From: an uncultured Spirochaetaceae bacterium
Lineage (GTDB): Bacteria; Spirochaetota; Spirochaetia; Treponematales; Treponemataceae
Assembly: GCA_902772605.1 (NCBI GenBank)
Contig: CACYBG010000134.1
Location: 1 to 9,368, forward strand
Direction of reading: 5' to 3'
Length of the DNA stretch: 9,368 nucleotides
The position numbers and the translations under genes were made by a program. Position 1 is the first letter of the stretch; every line of letters starts with the position of its first letter. The notes under the pieces are model-generated. The model worked only from the letters and a program-made list of their open reading frames with translations, ran no database searches and was not told the origin of the DNA. Positions 1 through 6,084 of the stretch are shown here, one piece after another.

Positions 1-518
1 ATGAGGTCGCGGTTTCCCCTTTCGGCCCAGAAATATTCATGATGAACGTAGATTGAGCGTGGACAGGGAAATCCGTGTGAGGCAAGGAAATCGGCGGTAT
101 TCTTTTTGTCGAAGCATGTAAGTTCGCAGCTTGATGAAGGACAGACTGCATCAACCCCGTGTTTCCTGAGTTCATCTGCAATCAGCGAGTCCTTGAGACC
201 CATCCAGTCGTATGGAGGAGCCCAGAATGTTGCTGCGATTGCAATATCGGGTTTTTCCTTGAGGATTTCATCGGCAAAATCAACTGCAGAAACCGCATCC
301 GTGAGCCTGTATGAAACCTGTTCGGCCTTTGAGGAGATTGAGCCTTCGCTTATGTCCAAAAGAAAAGAGCCCGGCATCTGGGTTACGACCGAAAAACTGT
401 GTTCAGGGTATTCCCGTGCCAGGCTTTCAAAGCAGTCTGACCTTCTGGGACTGATGCTTATGACCGTATCCGTCCCTGAAAAGACATTCGAACTGCTGCT
501 GTAAAAGACTATCTTCAA
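1..518 (-). CDS. ATP-grasp-like protein, N-terminal part (runs off the left edge)
   Basis: The minus-strand frame stays open from just after the ilvB stop to the window edge, giving 172 codons with no stop. I place the start at TTG (516-518), which gives MKIVFYSSSSNVFSG, a typical beta-strand opening; there is no ATG until about residue 48. No good Shine-Dalgarno is visible, and the start lies only 9 bases after the ilvB stop, so translation may be coupled to ilvB. Residues 1 to about 125 look like an alpha/beta pre-ATP-grasp domain (ILKEKPDIAIAATFWAPPYD, then IADELRKHGVDAVCPSS). Residues 137-158 carry DKKNTADFLASHGFPCPRS, which matches the DK-x-x-T...L...G-x-x-x-P pattern at the entry of ATP-grasp folds such as D-Ala-D-Ala ligase and carbamoyl-phosphate synthase. 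Such enzymes usually join a carboxylate to an amine or thiol using ATP. The catalytic part is outside the window, so the substrate cannot be named. The gene is real with good confidence; the family call is moderate. Confidence 0.72.
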   Translation of the reverse strand, partial: MKIVFYSSSSNVFSGTDTVISISPRRSDCFESLAREYPEHSFSVVTQMPGSFLLDISEGSISSKAEQVSYRLTDAVSAVDFADEILKEKPDIAIAATFWAPPYDWMGLKDSLIADELRKHGVDAVCPSSSCELTCFDKKNTADFLASHGFPCPRSIYVHHEYFWAERGNRDL

Positions 519-527
519 TTTGGACCG

Positions 528-2279
528 TCAGCGTATCGGATCGATGTTTGCATGTCCGGCTGCAACGAAAGGAAGTACGTTTTCTTCCATGTCGATTTTG
601 AGCAGGACGAAATGCGGTCCCGGGGTGAAAGCCTTTTTGTTCCAGTCCGGATCTACGGTTGCATCAATCGCATCGATTCCGAATCCCCTTGCAATGTTCA
701 GAAGATCCGGCGATTTCTTGAACTCTGATGCGCTGTAATTTCTGTTGAAGAGATACTGCTGCTGCTGCCTTACCATTCCAAGGCTTCCGTTCTGGAGGAC
801 AAAAACCGTAACGTCAAGGTTTTCTTCTGCAAGCGTTGCAAATTCCTGGACGTTCATCAGTATGCTTCCGTCGCCGCTTACACAGACGATCCGCTTGTCT
901 GGATTTGCAATGGCCGCTCCAAGAGCTGTCGGAAGTCCGAATCCCATGGTTCCCAGTGAGCCGCTGGTCAAAAGCTGCCTTGCCCTGGTAATGGGGTAGT
1001 ACTGGGCCGTCCACATCTGATGCTGACCGACATCCGTGGTGACGATTATGGACTCCGGTTTCAATCCTGCCTTTTCCGCCATGTCAGGAATTTCTTTGAT
1101 GAATCTGCGCGGGTTGATTGAATCTTTCGGTACCGACGGATTCCTTCCCAATTCCAGACTTTCGGTTTCCCTGAATGTCTTTCTGAGTGAAGAAAGCCAC
1201 TGTTCCCTTTCTTTTCCTTCGGCGCTTGATTTCGGGTCGCTTGATTTTTTGGAAACGGCTTCGTTCAGAAGAGGGAAGAGCGTTTCTGCATCTCCGACCA
1301 CTGAAATCGATGCCGGAAGAATCTTGTTGATTTCCGCCGCGTCTATGTCCATGTGAAGAATTTTTGCATTCGGACAGAATTCCCTGATTACGCCCGTCGC
1401 CCTGTCGTCAAATCGGACTCCTGCAGCAAGGACCAGGTCTGCATCATGCATTGCGAGGTTTGCCGCGTATGAACCGTGCATTCCGACCATTCCGAAATTG
1501 TTTTCGTCAAGGCGTGAAACTGCACCGATTCCCATCAGTGAGGAAACTGTTGCTGCATTATATATGGAAAGGAAATCCCTTATTGCAGAGGACGCTCCCG
1601 GAGTGTTGCATCCGCCGCCAAGGTAGAGGACCGCCTTTTTCGATGAAAGCAGTGCATCTGCCATTGAGTCGATTGTTCCCGGAATTTCCGCTTCCGGAGT
1701 GGCAAATCTTTTTGCCAGCACTGAATGTTTTGAATCGTCTATGGACTTTATGTCGGGCCATTTTTCAAATTCAACGGTCTTTGTCTGAACGTCGCGCGGA
1801 ATGTCTATCAATACCGGTCCTGGACGTCCGCTTACTGCAATTGAAAATGCCTGCGGTATGGCTTCCAGAAGTTCCAGCGGATCCTTTACCATAATCGAAT
1901 GCTTGGTTATGGGGAAGGATAGTCCGAAAGTGTCGGCTTCCTGAAATGCGTCGGTTCCAATCAATGATGCGTTTACCTGACCCGTTATTGCTATTATCGG
2001 GACTGAATCGCACCTTGCGTCTGCAACAGAAGTCAAAAGGTTCATCGCTCCCGGTCCGGATGTAGCCATGCAGACCGCCGGTTTTCCAGTGGTCCTTGAC
2101 ATGCCCTGTGCAATGAATCCTGCCGCCTGCTCCTGTCTGACAAGTACATGCCTGATGGAGCTTCTGTTCAGCTCGTCGTAAAGTGGAAGTATAGATCCTC
2201 CGGGAATGCCTGCTACGGTCGTTATTCCGTGGAGTTCCAAAAGTTTAACAATAATCTGTGATCCGCTGGCTCTAATCAT
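528..2279 (-). CDS. ilvB: Acetolactate synthase (AHAS) large, catalytic subunit
   Basis: A thiamine-diphosphate enzyme that condenses two pyruvates to 2-acetolactate, or pyruvate with 2-ketobutyrate: the first committed step of valine, leucine and isoleucine synthesis in the cytoplasm. With the start at 2279 it has 583 residues, normal for the family. Visible marks: the catalytic Glu in VRQEQAAGF (about E50), SGPGAMN, the AFQEADTFG and SGRPGPVLIDIPRDVQ blocks, the FDDRATG central domain, TTDVGQHQMWTAQYY, GSLGTMGFGLP, and the ThDP/Mg motif GDGSILMN (from about 469). The overall pattern resembles E. coli AHAS I (IlvB) more than IlvI or IlvG. The residue matching the Trp that favours 2-ketobutyrate in AHAS II is Gln here (MVRQQQQ, about Q506), as in AHAS I. 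A longer frame back to 2369 exists, but its extra 30 residues overlap a terminator and promoter and look non-homologous. No ilvN follows; the next gene is ATP-grasp-like. Confidence 0.93.
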   Translation of the reverse strand: MIRASGSQIIVKLLELHGITTVAGIPGGSILPLYDELNRSSIRHVLVRQEQAAGFIAQGMSRTTGKPAVCMATSGPGAMNLLTSVADARCDSVPIIAITGQVNASLIGTDAFQEADTFGLSFPITKHSIMVKDPLELLEAIPQAFSIAVSGRPGPVLIDIPRDVQTKTVEFEKWPDIKSIDDSKHSVLAKRFATPEAEIPGTIDSMADALLSSKKAVLYLGGGCNTPGASSAIRDFLSIYNAATVSSLMGIGAVSRLDENNFGMVGMHGSYAANLAMHDADLVLAAGVRFDDRATGVIREFCPNAKILHMDIDAAEINKILPASISVVGDAETLFPLLNEAVSKKSSDPKSSAEGKEREQWLSSLRKTFRETESLELGRNPSVPKDSINPRRFIKEIPDMAEKAGLKPESIIVTTDVGQHQMWTAQYYPITRARQLLTSGSLGTMGFGLPTALGAAIANPDKRIVCVSGDGSILMNVQEFATLAEENLDVTVFVLQNGSLGMVRQQQQYLFNRNYSASEFKKSPDLLNIARGFGIDAIDATVDPDWNKKAFTPGPHFVLLKIDMEENVLPFVAAGHANIDPIR

Positions 2280-2288
2280 GATTTGAAC

Positions 2289-2317
2289 ATTGTATATGGT
2301 AGGGATTTTTTTTTCAA
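2289..2317 (-). promoter_or_regulatory. Sigma-70 type promoter of ilvB
   Basis: On the minus strand TTGAAA (2317-2312) is followed after exactly 17 bases by TACAAT (2294-2289), close to the TTGACA-17-TATAAT consensus. Transcription would start near 2282, only about 3 bases before the ATG at 2279, which implies a leaderless or nearly leaderless message. This fits the lack of any Shine-Dalgarno before that ATG. No transcription-attenuation leader peptide rich in branched-chain codons is seen. Confidence 0.65.
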
Positions 2318-2337
2318 CATGGCATGGGAAATCTTTT

Positions 2338-2376
2338 AAAAAAAGTGCCGGTTGATGACTGTGCACCAATCGACAC
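2338..2376 (-). terminator. Intrinsic terminator of the chemoreceptor gene
   Basis: Read on the minus strand, GTGTCGATTGGT (2376-2365) can pair with ATCAACCGGCAC (2356-2345) around an 8-base loop: 12 positions with one A/C mismatch and two G-T wobbles. Seven T follow directly (2344-2338). It lies 34 bases past the chemoreceptor stop and just upstream of the ilvB promoter, so it separates the two transcription units. Confidence 0.78.
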
Positions 2377-2409
2377 GAAATTGACCTTTACTTTTTCTTC
2401 AGACTTACA

Positions 2410-4509
2410 CTATACGTTGAATTCATCGATTTGGTTTCCGATTTTTGAAATGGACTCTTCCATCCGCTCCGTGAGGCTTGTAAGCAGGGTGCCGGTTTCA
2501 TTGATTTTGGATGCACCCTCGGACATCTCATCCATTCCGTTCCGTATGGTCGTGGTTACGGACTGGAGCAGCTTCACTTCCTGGAGTATGGCCTTGTTTC
2601 CCTCGGACATTTCAAGCGATGCCGTTCGGACTTCGGTAGTGCTGTCGTTCATGTTGCTGAGTGCAAGGGAAATCTGCTTTGAACCTTCGCTCTGTTCCAC
2701 CATTGCGTTCTTGATTTCGCGGACAAGGAAGGTCGTATTGTTTATTCCTTCGGTTACGTTGCTGAAGGAAGTTCCTGCATCCGTTGAAGCCTGTACTATG
2801 CGGCTGATTGTTTCGGAAATCTTCTTGAGCTGGTCTCCGATTGTCTTTGACTGCTGGGATGATGTTTCCGAAAGCTTCCTGATTTCATCCGCAACGACTG
2901 AAAATCCCTTTCCCGCCTCTCCTGCGTGGGCCGCCTCGATTGCCGCATTCATGGCCAGAAGGTTTGTCTGTTCCGCAATGCTTGAAATGACGGAGTTTGC
3001 CTCCTGAAGCGTCTGTGACTCCTGTTCGACGGTCTTTATCAGGTTGTCTACGTCTTCCTGCTTCTGTATGCCCGCAACGGCCTTTTTTTCAAGGTCTTCG
3101 AATGCATCGGACATCTTGTTTACGGAGCCGTTTACCGAGTTGATGTTTCCTATCATCTCTTCGACCGCAGTTGAAGCCTGTTCGACCGATGAAGTCTGGT
3201 TTTCAATCATTTCGTTTAGTGCGTCGATGTTTGATGCTATCTGCTTGACTGCACCTGCCGTCTGGTCTACGGAGCCTGTCTGACTTGAGATTTCATCGCC
3301 CATGGTCCTGATGTTTGCAATGATTCGGGTGATTGCGCCTCCCGTTTCTTCGGAGCTTACGTTGAGTTCATGACCCGTCTTTATGAGTTCTTCCTTTGAG
3401 GACTTGATGTTCTTCACTATGTCCTGAAGCTTTTCCGCAAACCTGTTGAATCCATCCACGACCTTTCCGATTTCGTCGTTTTTTACGTGCTTGAGCTGAA
3501 TCCTTTTGGTCAAATCGGCATTTCCTTCGGCTATTTCGTGGATTGTATCCTTGACGATTGCAAGCGGCTTGATTGCGGTAATCAGGAGTATGGCTATCAG
3601 TATGACGAGGACAGCCGTAAATACGACCGTACCTATGACAAGGAATCGTGTGACCGTATTCGTCGAGCGGTTGATTTCCTTTTCTGAAAGTGAAGTCAAT
3701 ATGAGCCAGTTGGGCGTGTTCGGAACCGCCTTGTACGTAAGGAGTCCCCTGTCTCCGTTTCCGCTTACCGACCAGTGTGAACCGAGTTTTTTGCTCTTCA
3801 TGGCTTCTGCAATTGCGGACTGTATTTTCTTGTCTACCATTCCCTTCTGCGACTCACGTTCGGCTTCTTCCTGGGTTGCGGATGAGGCTATGATTGCGTT
3901 GTCGCCTGAAAAAAGCTTTATCGTTCCGGTATTTCCGACCTTTGCGCTCTTTACGATCGCGTTGATTGAATCGAGAGAAACTATTCCGGTGAAAAATCCT
4001 ATGGTCTTTCCGTTTGATTTTGCGGCCTTGCAGATGTGTACTATCGATTTTCCGGAAACCTTGGATGCCACTGGATTGTCCATGGTCTTGTCCATTCCGT
4101 TCTTGACGATGTCGATGTAATATGAGCGATCGGTTACCGTAGTGTTGGTGCGGATGTCGGAATTGAAATTTCCTTCCAAATCGACGAAAGCAACGTAATC
4201 GAAATTCTGACTCCTTATGTCTGCGTGGTTCTGAAGCCATTCAACGATTTGGGCGGGGTCTTCGGTTGCAACTATGTCCGAGTGCGTGTAGACCTCAAGC
4301 AGGGTGTAGTATTCGGTTATCTTGTTGGAAAGAAGCTCGGTGTATGTTTCCGTTATGAATCCGCATTCTTCTTCGTAGGTTGCAGTTACGCTCGACTTTG
4401 AGATTCCGTTTACGGCTATGGTCTGGATGGTGTTCATACCCAGTACAACCAGTGCGGTAATCAAAATGATTCGCGTTGCAAGCTTAACGCCGTTTTTCTT
4501 TGCTGCCAT
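2410..4509 (-). CDS. Methyl-accepting chemotaxis protein with dCache-type sensor
   Basis: A transmembrane chemoreceptor that senses an external small molecule and controls the CheA kinase through CheW, biasing flagellar rotation. 699 residues from the ATG at 4509, which has a strong Shine-Dalgarno (AAAGGGGG, 4523-4516) 6 bases upstream; a frame extending to 4557 lacks this support. Order: first membrane segment about 10-33 (LATRIILITALVVLG), extracytoplasmic Cache-like sensor about 34-285, second membrane segment about 289-313, HAMP about 310-365 (IKPLAIVKDTIHEIAEGNADL), then a long coiled-coil signalling domain about 385-685. The hairpin tip at 507-546 is classic (IAEQTNLLAMNAAIEAAHAG, then GFSVVADEIRKLS). 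The sensor has DRSYYID at about 127-133 where amino-acid-binding dCache domains show R-x-W-Y, and the usual downstream Asp looks like Ser in NPVASKVSG, so I do not call an amino-acid receptor. No C-terminal NWETF-like CheR/CheB tether is present. Ligand unknown. Confidence 0.95.
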   Translation of the reverse strand: MAAKKNGVKLATRIILITALVVLGMNTIQTIAVNGISKSSVTATYEEECGFITETYTELLSNKITEYYTLLEVYTHSDIVATEDPAQIVEWLQNHADIRSQNFDYVAFVDLEGNFNSDIRTNTTVTDRSYYIDIVKNGMDKTMDNPVASKVSGKSIVHICKAAKSNGKTIGFFTGIVSLDSINAIVKSAKVGNTGTIKLFSGDNAIIASSATQEEAERESQKGMVDKKIQSAIAEAMKSKKLGSHWSVSGNGDRGLLTYKAVPNTPNWLILTSLSEKEINRSTNTVTRFLVIGTVVFTAVLVILIAILLITAIKPLAIVKDTIHEIAEGNADLTKRIQLKHVKNDEIGKVVDGFNRFAEKLQDIVKNIKSSKEELIKTGHELNVSSEETGGAITRIIANIRTMGDEISSQTGSVDQTAGAVKQIASNIDALNEMIENQTSSVEQASTAVEEMIGNINSVNGSVNKMSDAFEDLEKKAVAGIQKQEDVDNLIKTVEQESQTLQEANSVISSIAEQTNLLAMNAAIEAAHAGEAGKGFSVVADEIRKLSETSSQQSKTIGDQLKKISETISRIVQASTDAGTSFSNVTEGINNTTFLVREIKNAMVEQSEGSKQISLALSNMNDSTTEVRTASLEMSEGNKAILQEVKLLQSVTTTIRNGMDEMSEGASKINETGTLLTSLTERMEESISKIGNQIDEFNV

Positions 4510-4598
4510 GAAAATCCCCCTTTGCACGATGATTCTTTTGCTGCACGAAACAGGCAAAAGGATGCTGTTTTATAAATGACGTCTTTTCCTTATTTGCA

Positions 4599-4606
4599 TT
4601 ATCGGC
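4599..4606 (-). promoter_or_regulatory. Candidate sigma-28 (FliA) -10 element of the chemoreceptor gene
   Basis: The minus strand reads GCCGATAA (4606-4599), an exact match to the sigma-28 -10 consensus used for late flagellar and chemotaxis genes. It lies about 90 bases upstream of the receptor ATG. The -35 side is poor: where TAAA is expected 15 bases upstream, the sequence is CATC. The match in front of just this type of gene is suggestive, but with half the promoter missing it stays tentative. Confidence 0.45.
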
Positions 4607-4636
4607 GTTTTCTGTCAGCGAGATGATTGTATTTTC

Positions 4637-4648
4637 AAATTCGAATTT
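4637..4648. promoter_or_regulatory. 12-bp perfect palindrome AAATTCGAATTT
   Basis: A perfect inverted repeat about 130 bases from the receptor ATG and 190 bases from the metallochaperone ATG. A second perfect palindrome with the same TTCGAA core, TTTTCGAAAA, is at 4766-4775. Perfect palindromes in an intergenic region may be operators for a dimeric regulator. Many COG0523 genes are controlled by the zinc repressor Zur, but the sequence does not match a Zur box I can recall. In AT-rich DNA such palindromes also arise by chance. Confidence 0.3.
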
Positions 4649-4712
4649 TTTTCAGACAAAATGAAGATTTTGGAGATATTTTCAGGATTGGAGGTATGAG
4701 TTTCTAGAATTG

Positions 4713-4771
4713 GCCGGATTTCGGTAGCCTTTTAATTCAAAATTCATTATATTTTTCTTGCCGGATTTTCG
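4713..4771. repeat. Short direct repeat GCCGGATTT(T)CG, two copies
   Basis: GCCGGATTTCG at 4713-4723 recurs with one extra T as GCCGGATTTTCG at 4760-4771, start to start 47 bases apart. The second copy overlaps the TTTTCGAAAA palindrome. This spacing is about four and a half helical turns. It might be a pair of regulator half-sites for the plus-strand cluster, or chance. Confidence 0.3.
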
Positions 4772-4825
4772 AAAAATTTCAGCGTCAGTTGGGATGTTTC
4801 CGTTCCGGCTTAATGGATTTTAAGC

Positions 4826-4830
4826 GAGGT
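4826..4830 (+). promoter_or_regulatory. Ribosome binding site that sets the COG0523 start
   Basis: GAGGT lies 6 bases before the ATG at 4837. The same frame has an earlier ATG at 4789, but that one has no Shine-Dalgarno and its extra 16 residues are not family-like, so 4837 is preferred. Confidence 0.7.
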
Positions 4831-4836
4831 TCTGAT

Positions 4837-6084
4837 ATGGCCAAAAAAATAACGCCTATGACACTTTTGTGCGGGTATCTTGGAGCAGGAAAGACGACAC
4901 TTTTGAATCAGGTTCTGAGCAATCAGAAGGGATACAAGGTTGCCGTAATCGTAAACGACATCGGTGAAGTGAATGTCGATGCAAAACTGATTGCCGACGG
5001 TGCAAAAATCACCGATACGAGCGACATCGTACCGCTTACCAACGGATGCATCTGCTGTACGTTGAAGAGTGCGCTTGCAGAGAACATTGAAAAAATCATT
5101 GCAGGCGGAAAGTATGATTACATAATGATTGAGGCTTCCGGCGTATGCGAACCAATGCCGATTGCCCAGGAACTTGAGCTGATAAGGAACGGAAAGCTGG
5201 ACAACGTGGTCGGTGTCGTCGATGCAGCCCGCCTTGTGGATGAATTTGCAGGCGGAGACAAGCTTCTTGGCAAAAGGGACGAGGAAGACATCGAGTCGCT
5301 TCTGGTTCAGCAGATTGAATTCTGTTCGACTCTCGTAATCAACAAGAAGGATCTTGTCACTGAAGATGAATTCAAGAAGGTTCGCAAGGTAATCGAAGTC
5401 CTTCATCCGGGCGTAAAAATCATTGAGACTGACCACGGAAAGGTTGATGTGGGCGAAATCCTTGCAACCTCAAGCTTTGACTTTGAGTCGGTTTATGCAA
5501 GCGCAGGATGGTGCAAGCAGCTTGAAGAGGGTGAAGTCGATGATGACGATGATGATGATGACCACGATGAACATCACCACCACGATGACGATCACGACGG
5601 ACACGAGCACCACCACCACGATGATGATGATGATGACGATGAACATGAGCACCATCATCACGATGAGCATGGACATCACCACCATCATGAACATAAGCAC
5701 GAGGGTGAATCCGAGGATGAATATGGAATCGGAACCTTCATATATTACCGCCGCGTTCCATTCGACCGCCAGAAGCTTGATGACTATGCAAACCGTTGGC
5801 CGAAGAACATCATCCGCTGCAAGGGACTCATGTGGTTCGGAGATGAACCGGATATGGCCTGGGTGTTTGAAACGTCAGGTCGCCAGATTCAGGCCGGACC
5901 AAGCGGTCAGTGGATTGCTTCCCTCCCGTCGGGTGAAAGAAAGGAGATTCTCGATCAGAATCCGCGCATCCTTGACGAATGGGACGATAAGGTCGGCGAC
6001 CGCATGATAAAGCTCTGCATCATCGGTCAGAAACTTGACAAGAAGGCCATTTCGGCTGAATTGGATGCATGTCTGGCAGACTGA
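4837..6084 (+). CDS. COG0523 (CobW/YciC/ZigA-type) G3E GTPase, probable zinc metallochaperone
   Basis: A GTP-driven metal chaperone of the G3E family; relatives hand zinc or another transition metal to client proteins, often under zinc shortage. 415 residues. GTPase domain about 1-230: Walker A GYLGAGKTT (13-21), the hallmark metal-binding CxCC in NGCICCTLKSAL (71-74), IEASG (about 98-102), and NKKD for guanine recognition (169-172). A linker at 235-288 is 54 residues with 24 His and 21 Asp and nearly no other residues, probably a metal reservoir or capture arm. The C-terminal CobW_C domain starts near 298 (GIGTFIYYRRVPFDRQKLDD) and includes GLMWFGDEPDMAWVFETSG, typical of YciC/ZigA-like members. 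It begins a cluster with the deacetylase gene, which it overlaps by 16 bases, and with tsaD. True CobW of cobalamin synthesis is less likely because no cobalamin genes are nearby. The client metal and protein cannot be read from sequence. Confidence 0.92.
   Translation: MAKKITPMTLLCGYLGAGKTTLLNQVLSNQKGYKVAVIVNDIGEVNVDAKLIADGAKITDTSDIVPLTNGCICCTLKSALAENIEKIIAGGKYDYIMIEASGVCEPMPIAQELELIRNGKLDNVVGVVDAARLVDEFAGGDKLLGKRDEEDIESLLVQQIEFCSTLVINKKDLVTEDEFKKVRKVIEVLHPGVKIIETDHGKVDVGEILATSSFDFESVYASAGWCKQLEEGEVDDDDDDDDHDEHHHHDDDHDGHEHHHHDDDDDDDEHEHHHHDEHGHHHHHEHKHEGESEDEYGIGTFIYYRRVPFDRQKLDDYANRWPKNIIRCKGLMWFGDEPDMAWVFETSGRQIQAGPSGQWIASLPSGERKEILDQNPRILDEWDDKVGDRMIKLCIIGQKLDKKAISAELDACLAD
5539..5700 (+). 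repeat. Low-complexity GAT/GAC and CAC/CAT triplet tract coding the His/Asp linker
   Basis: A 162-base in-frame tract made almost wholly of Asp (GAT/GAC) and His (CAC/CAT) codons, coding 24 His, 21 Asp, 6 Glu, 2 Gly and 1 Lys. Triplet slippage would change the linker length without breaking the frame. It also creates long spurious frames on the other strand and in the other plus frame (Met/Thr- and Val/Ile-rich), which are not genes. Confidence 0.9.

Larger units (their letters stand above)
4510..4836. other. Divergent intergenic region between the chemoreceptor and COG0523 genes
   Basis: 327 bases with no convincing gene. It is clearly more AT-rich than the flanking genes and must hold the promoters for both directions. 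It contains the GCCGATAA element, the palindromes at 4637-4648, 4702-4709 (TTCTAGAA) and 4766-4775, a GCCGGATTT direct repeat, and the ribosome binding sites at its two ends. I could not pick a convincing sigma-70 promoter for the plus-strand cluster; TATATT at 4748-4753 is a possible -10, but no good -35 sits 16-18 bases upstream. The only short frames (for example 12 codons from 4661) are not credible. Confidence 0.6.

Noticed and set aside
2280..2369. N-terminal extension of ilvB giving 613 residues
   Set aside because: The extra 30 residues have no family similarity and their codons overlap the T-tract of a terminator and the ilvB promoter.
2280..2409. Possible ilv attenuator between the chemoreceptor and ilvB
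   Set aside because: The hairpin plus T-tract lies upstream of the ilvB promoter and directly after the chemoreceptor stop, so it acts as that gene's terminator; there is no leader peptide with Ile/Leu/Val runs.
2872..2988. AAHAGE instead of AARAGE in the receptor hairpin tip
   Set aside because: This variation occurs in many spirochaete and other chemoreceptors, so it is not a sign of a defective receptor.
2324..3007. Long plus-strand frame of 227 codons opposite the chemoreceptor
   Set aside because: It is antisense to strongly conserved signalling-domain codons, has no Shine-Dalgarno and no recognisable protein features; the same holds for 3506-4120, 106-504 and 1451-1894.
5423..6007. 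Overlapping Met/Thr-rich frame inside the COG0523 gene
   Set aside because: It is a by-product of the GAT/CAC triplet tract read in another frame.
4837..6084. Assignment as cobalamin-synthesis CobW
   Set aside because: No cobalamin genes are nearby, and the His-rich linker and C-terminal domain fit YciC/ZigA-type zinc chaperones better.
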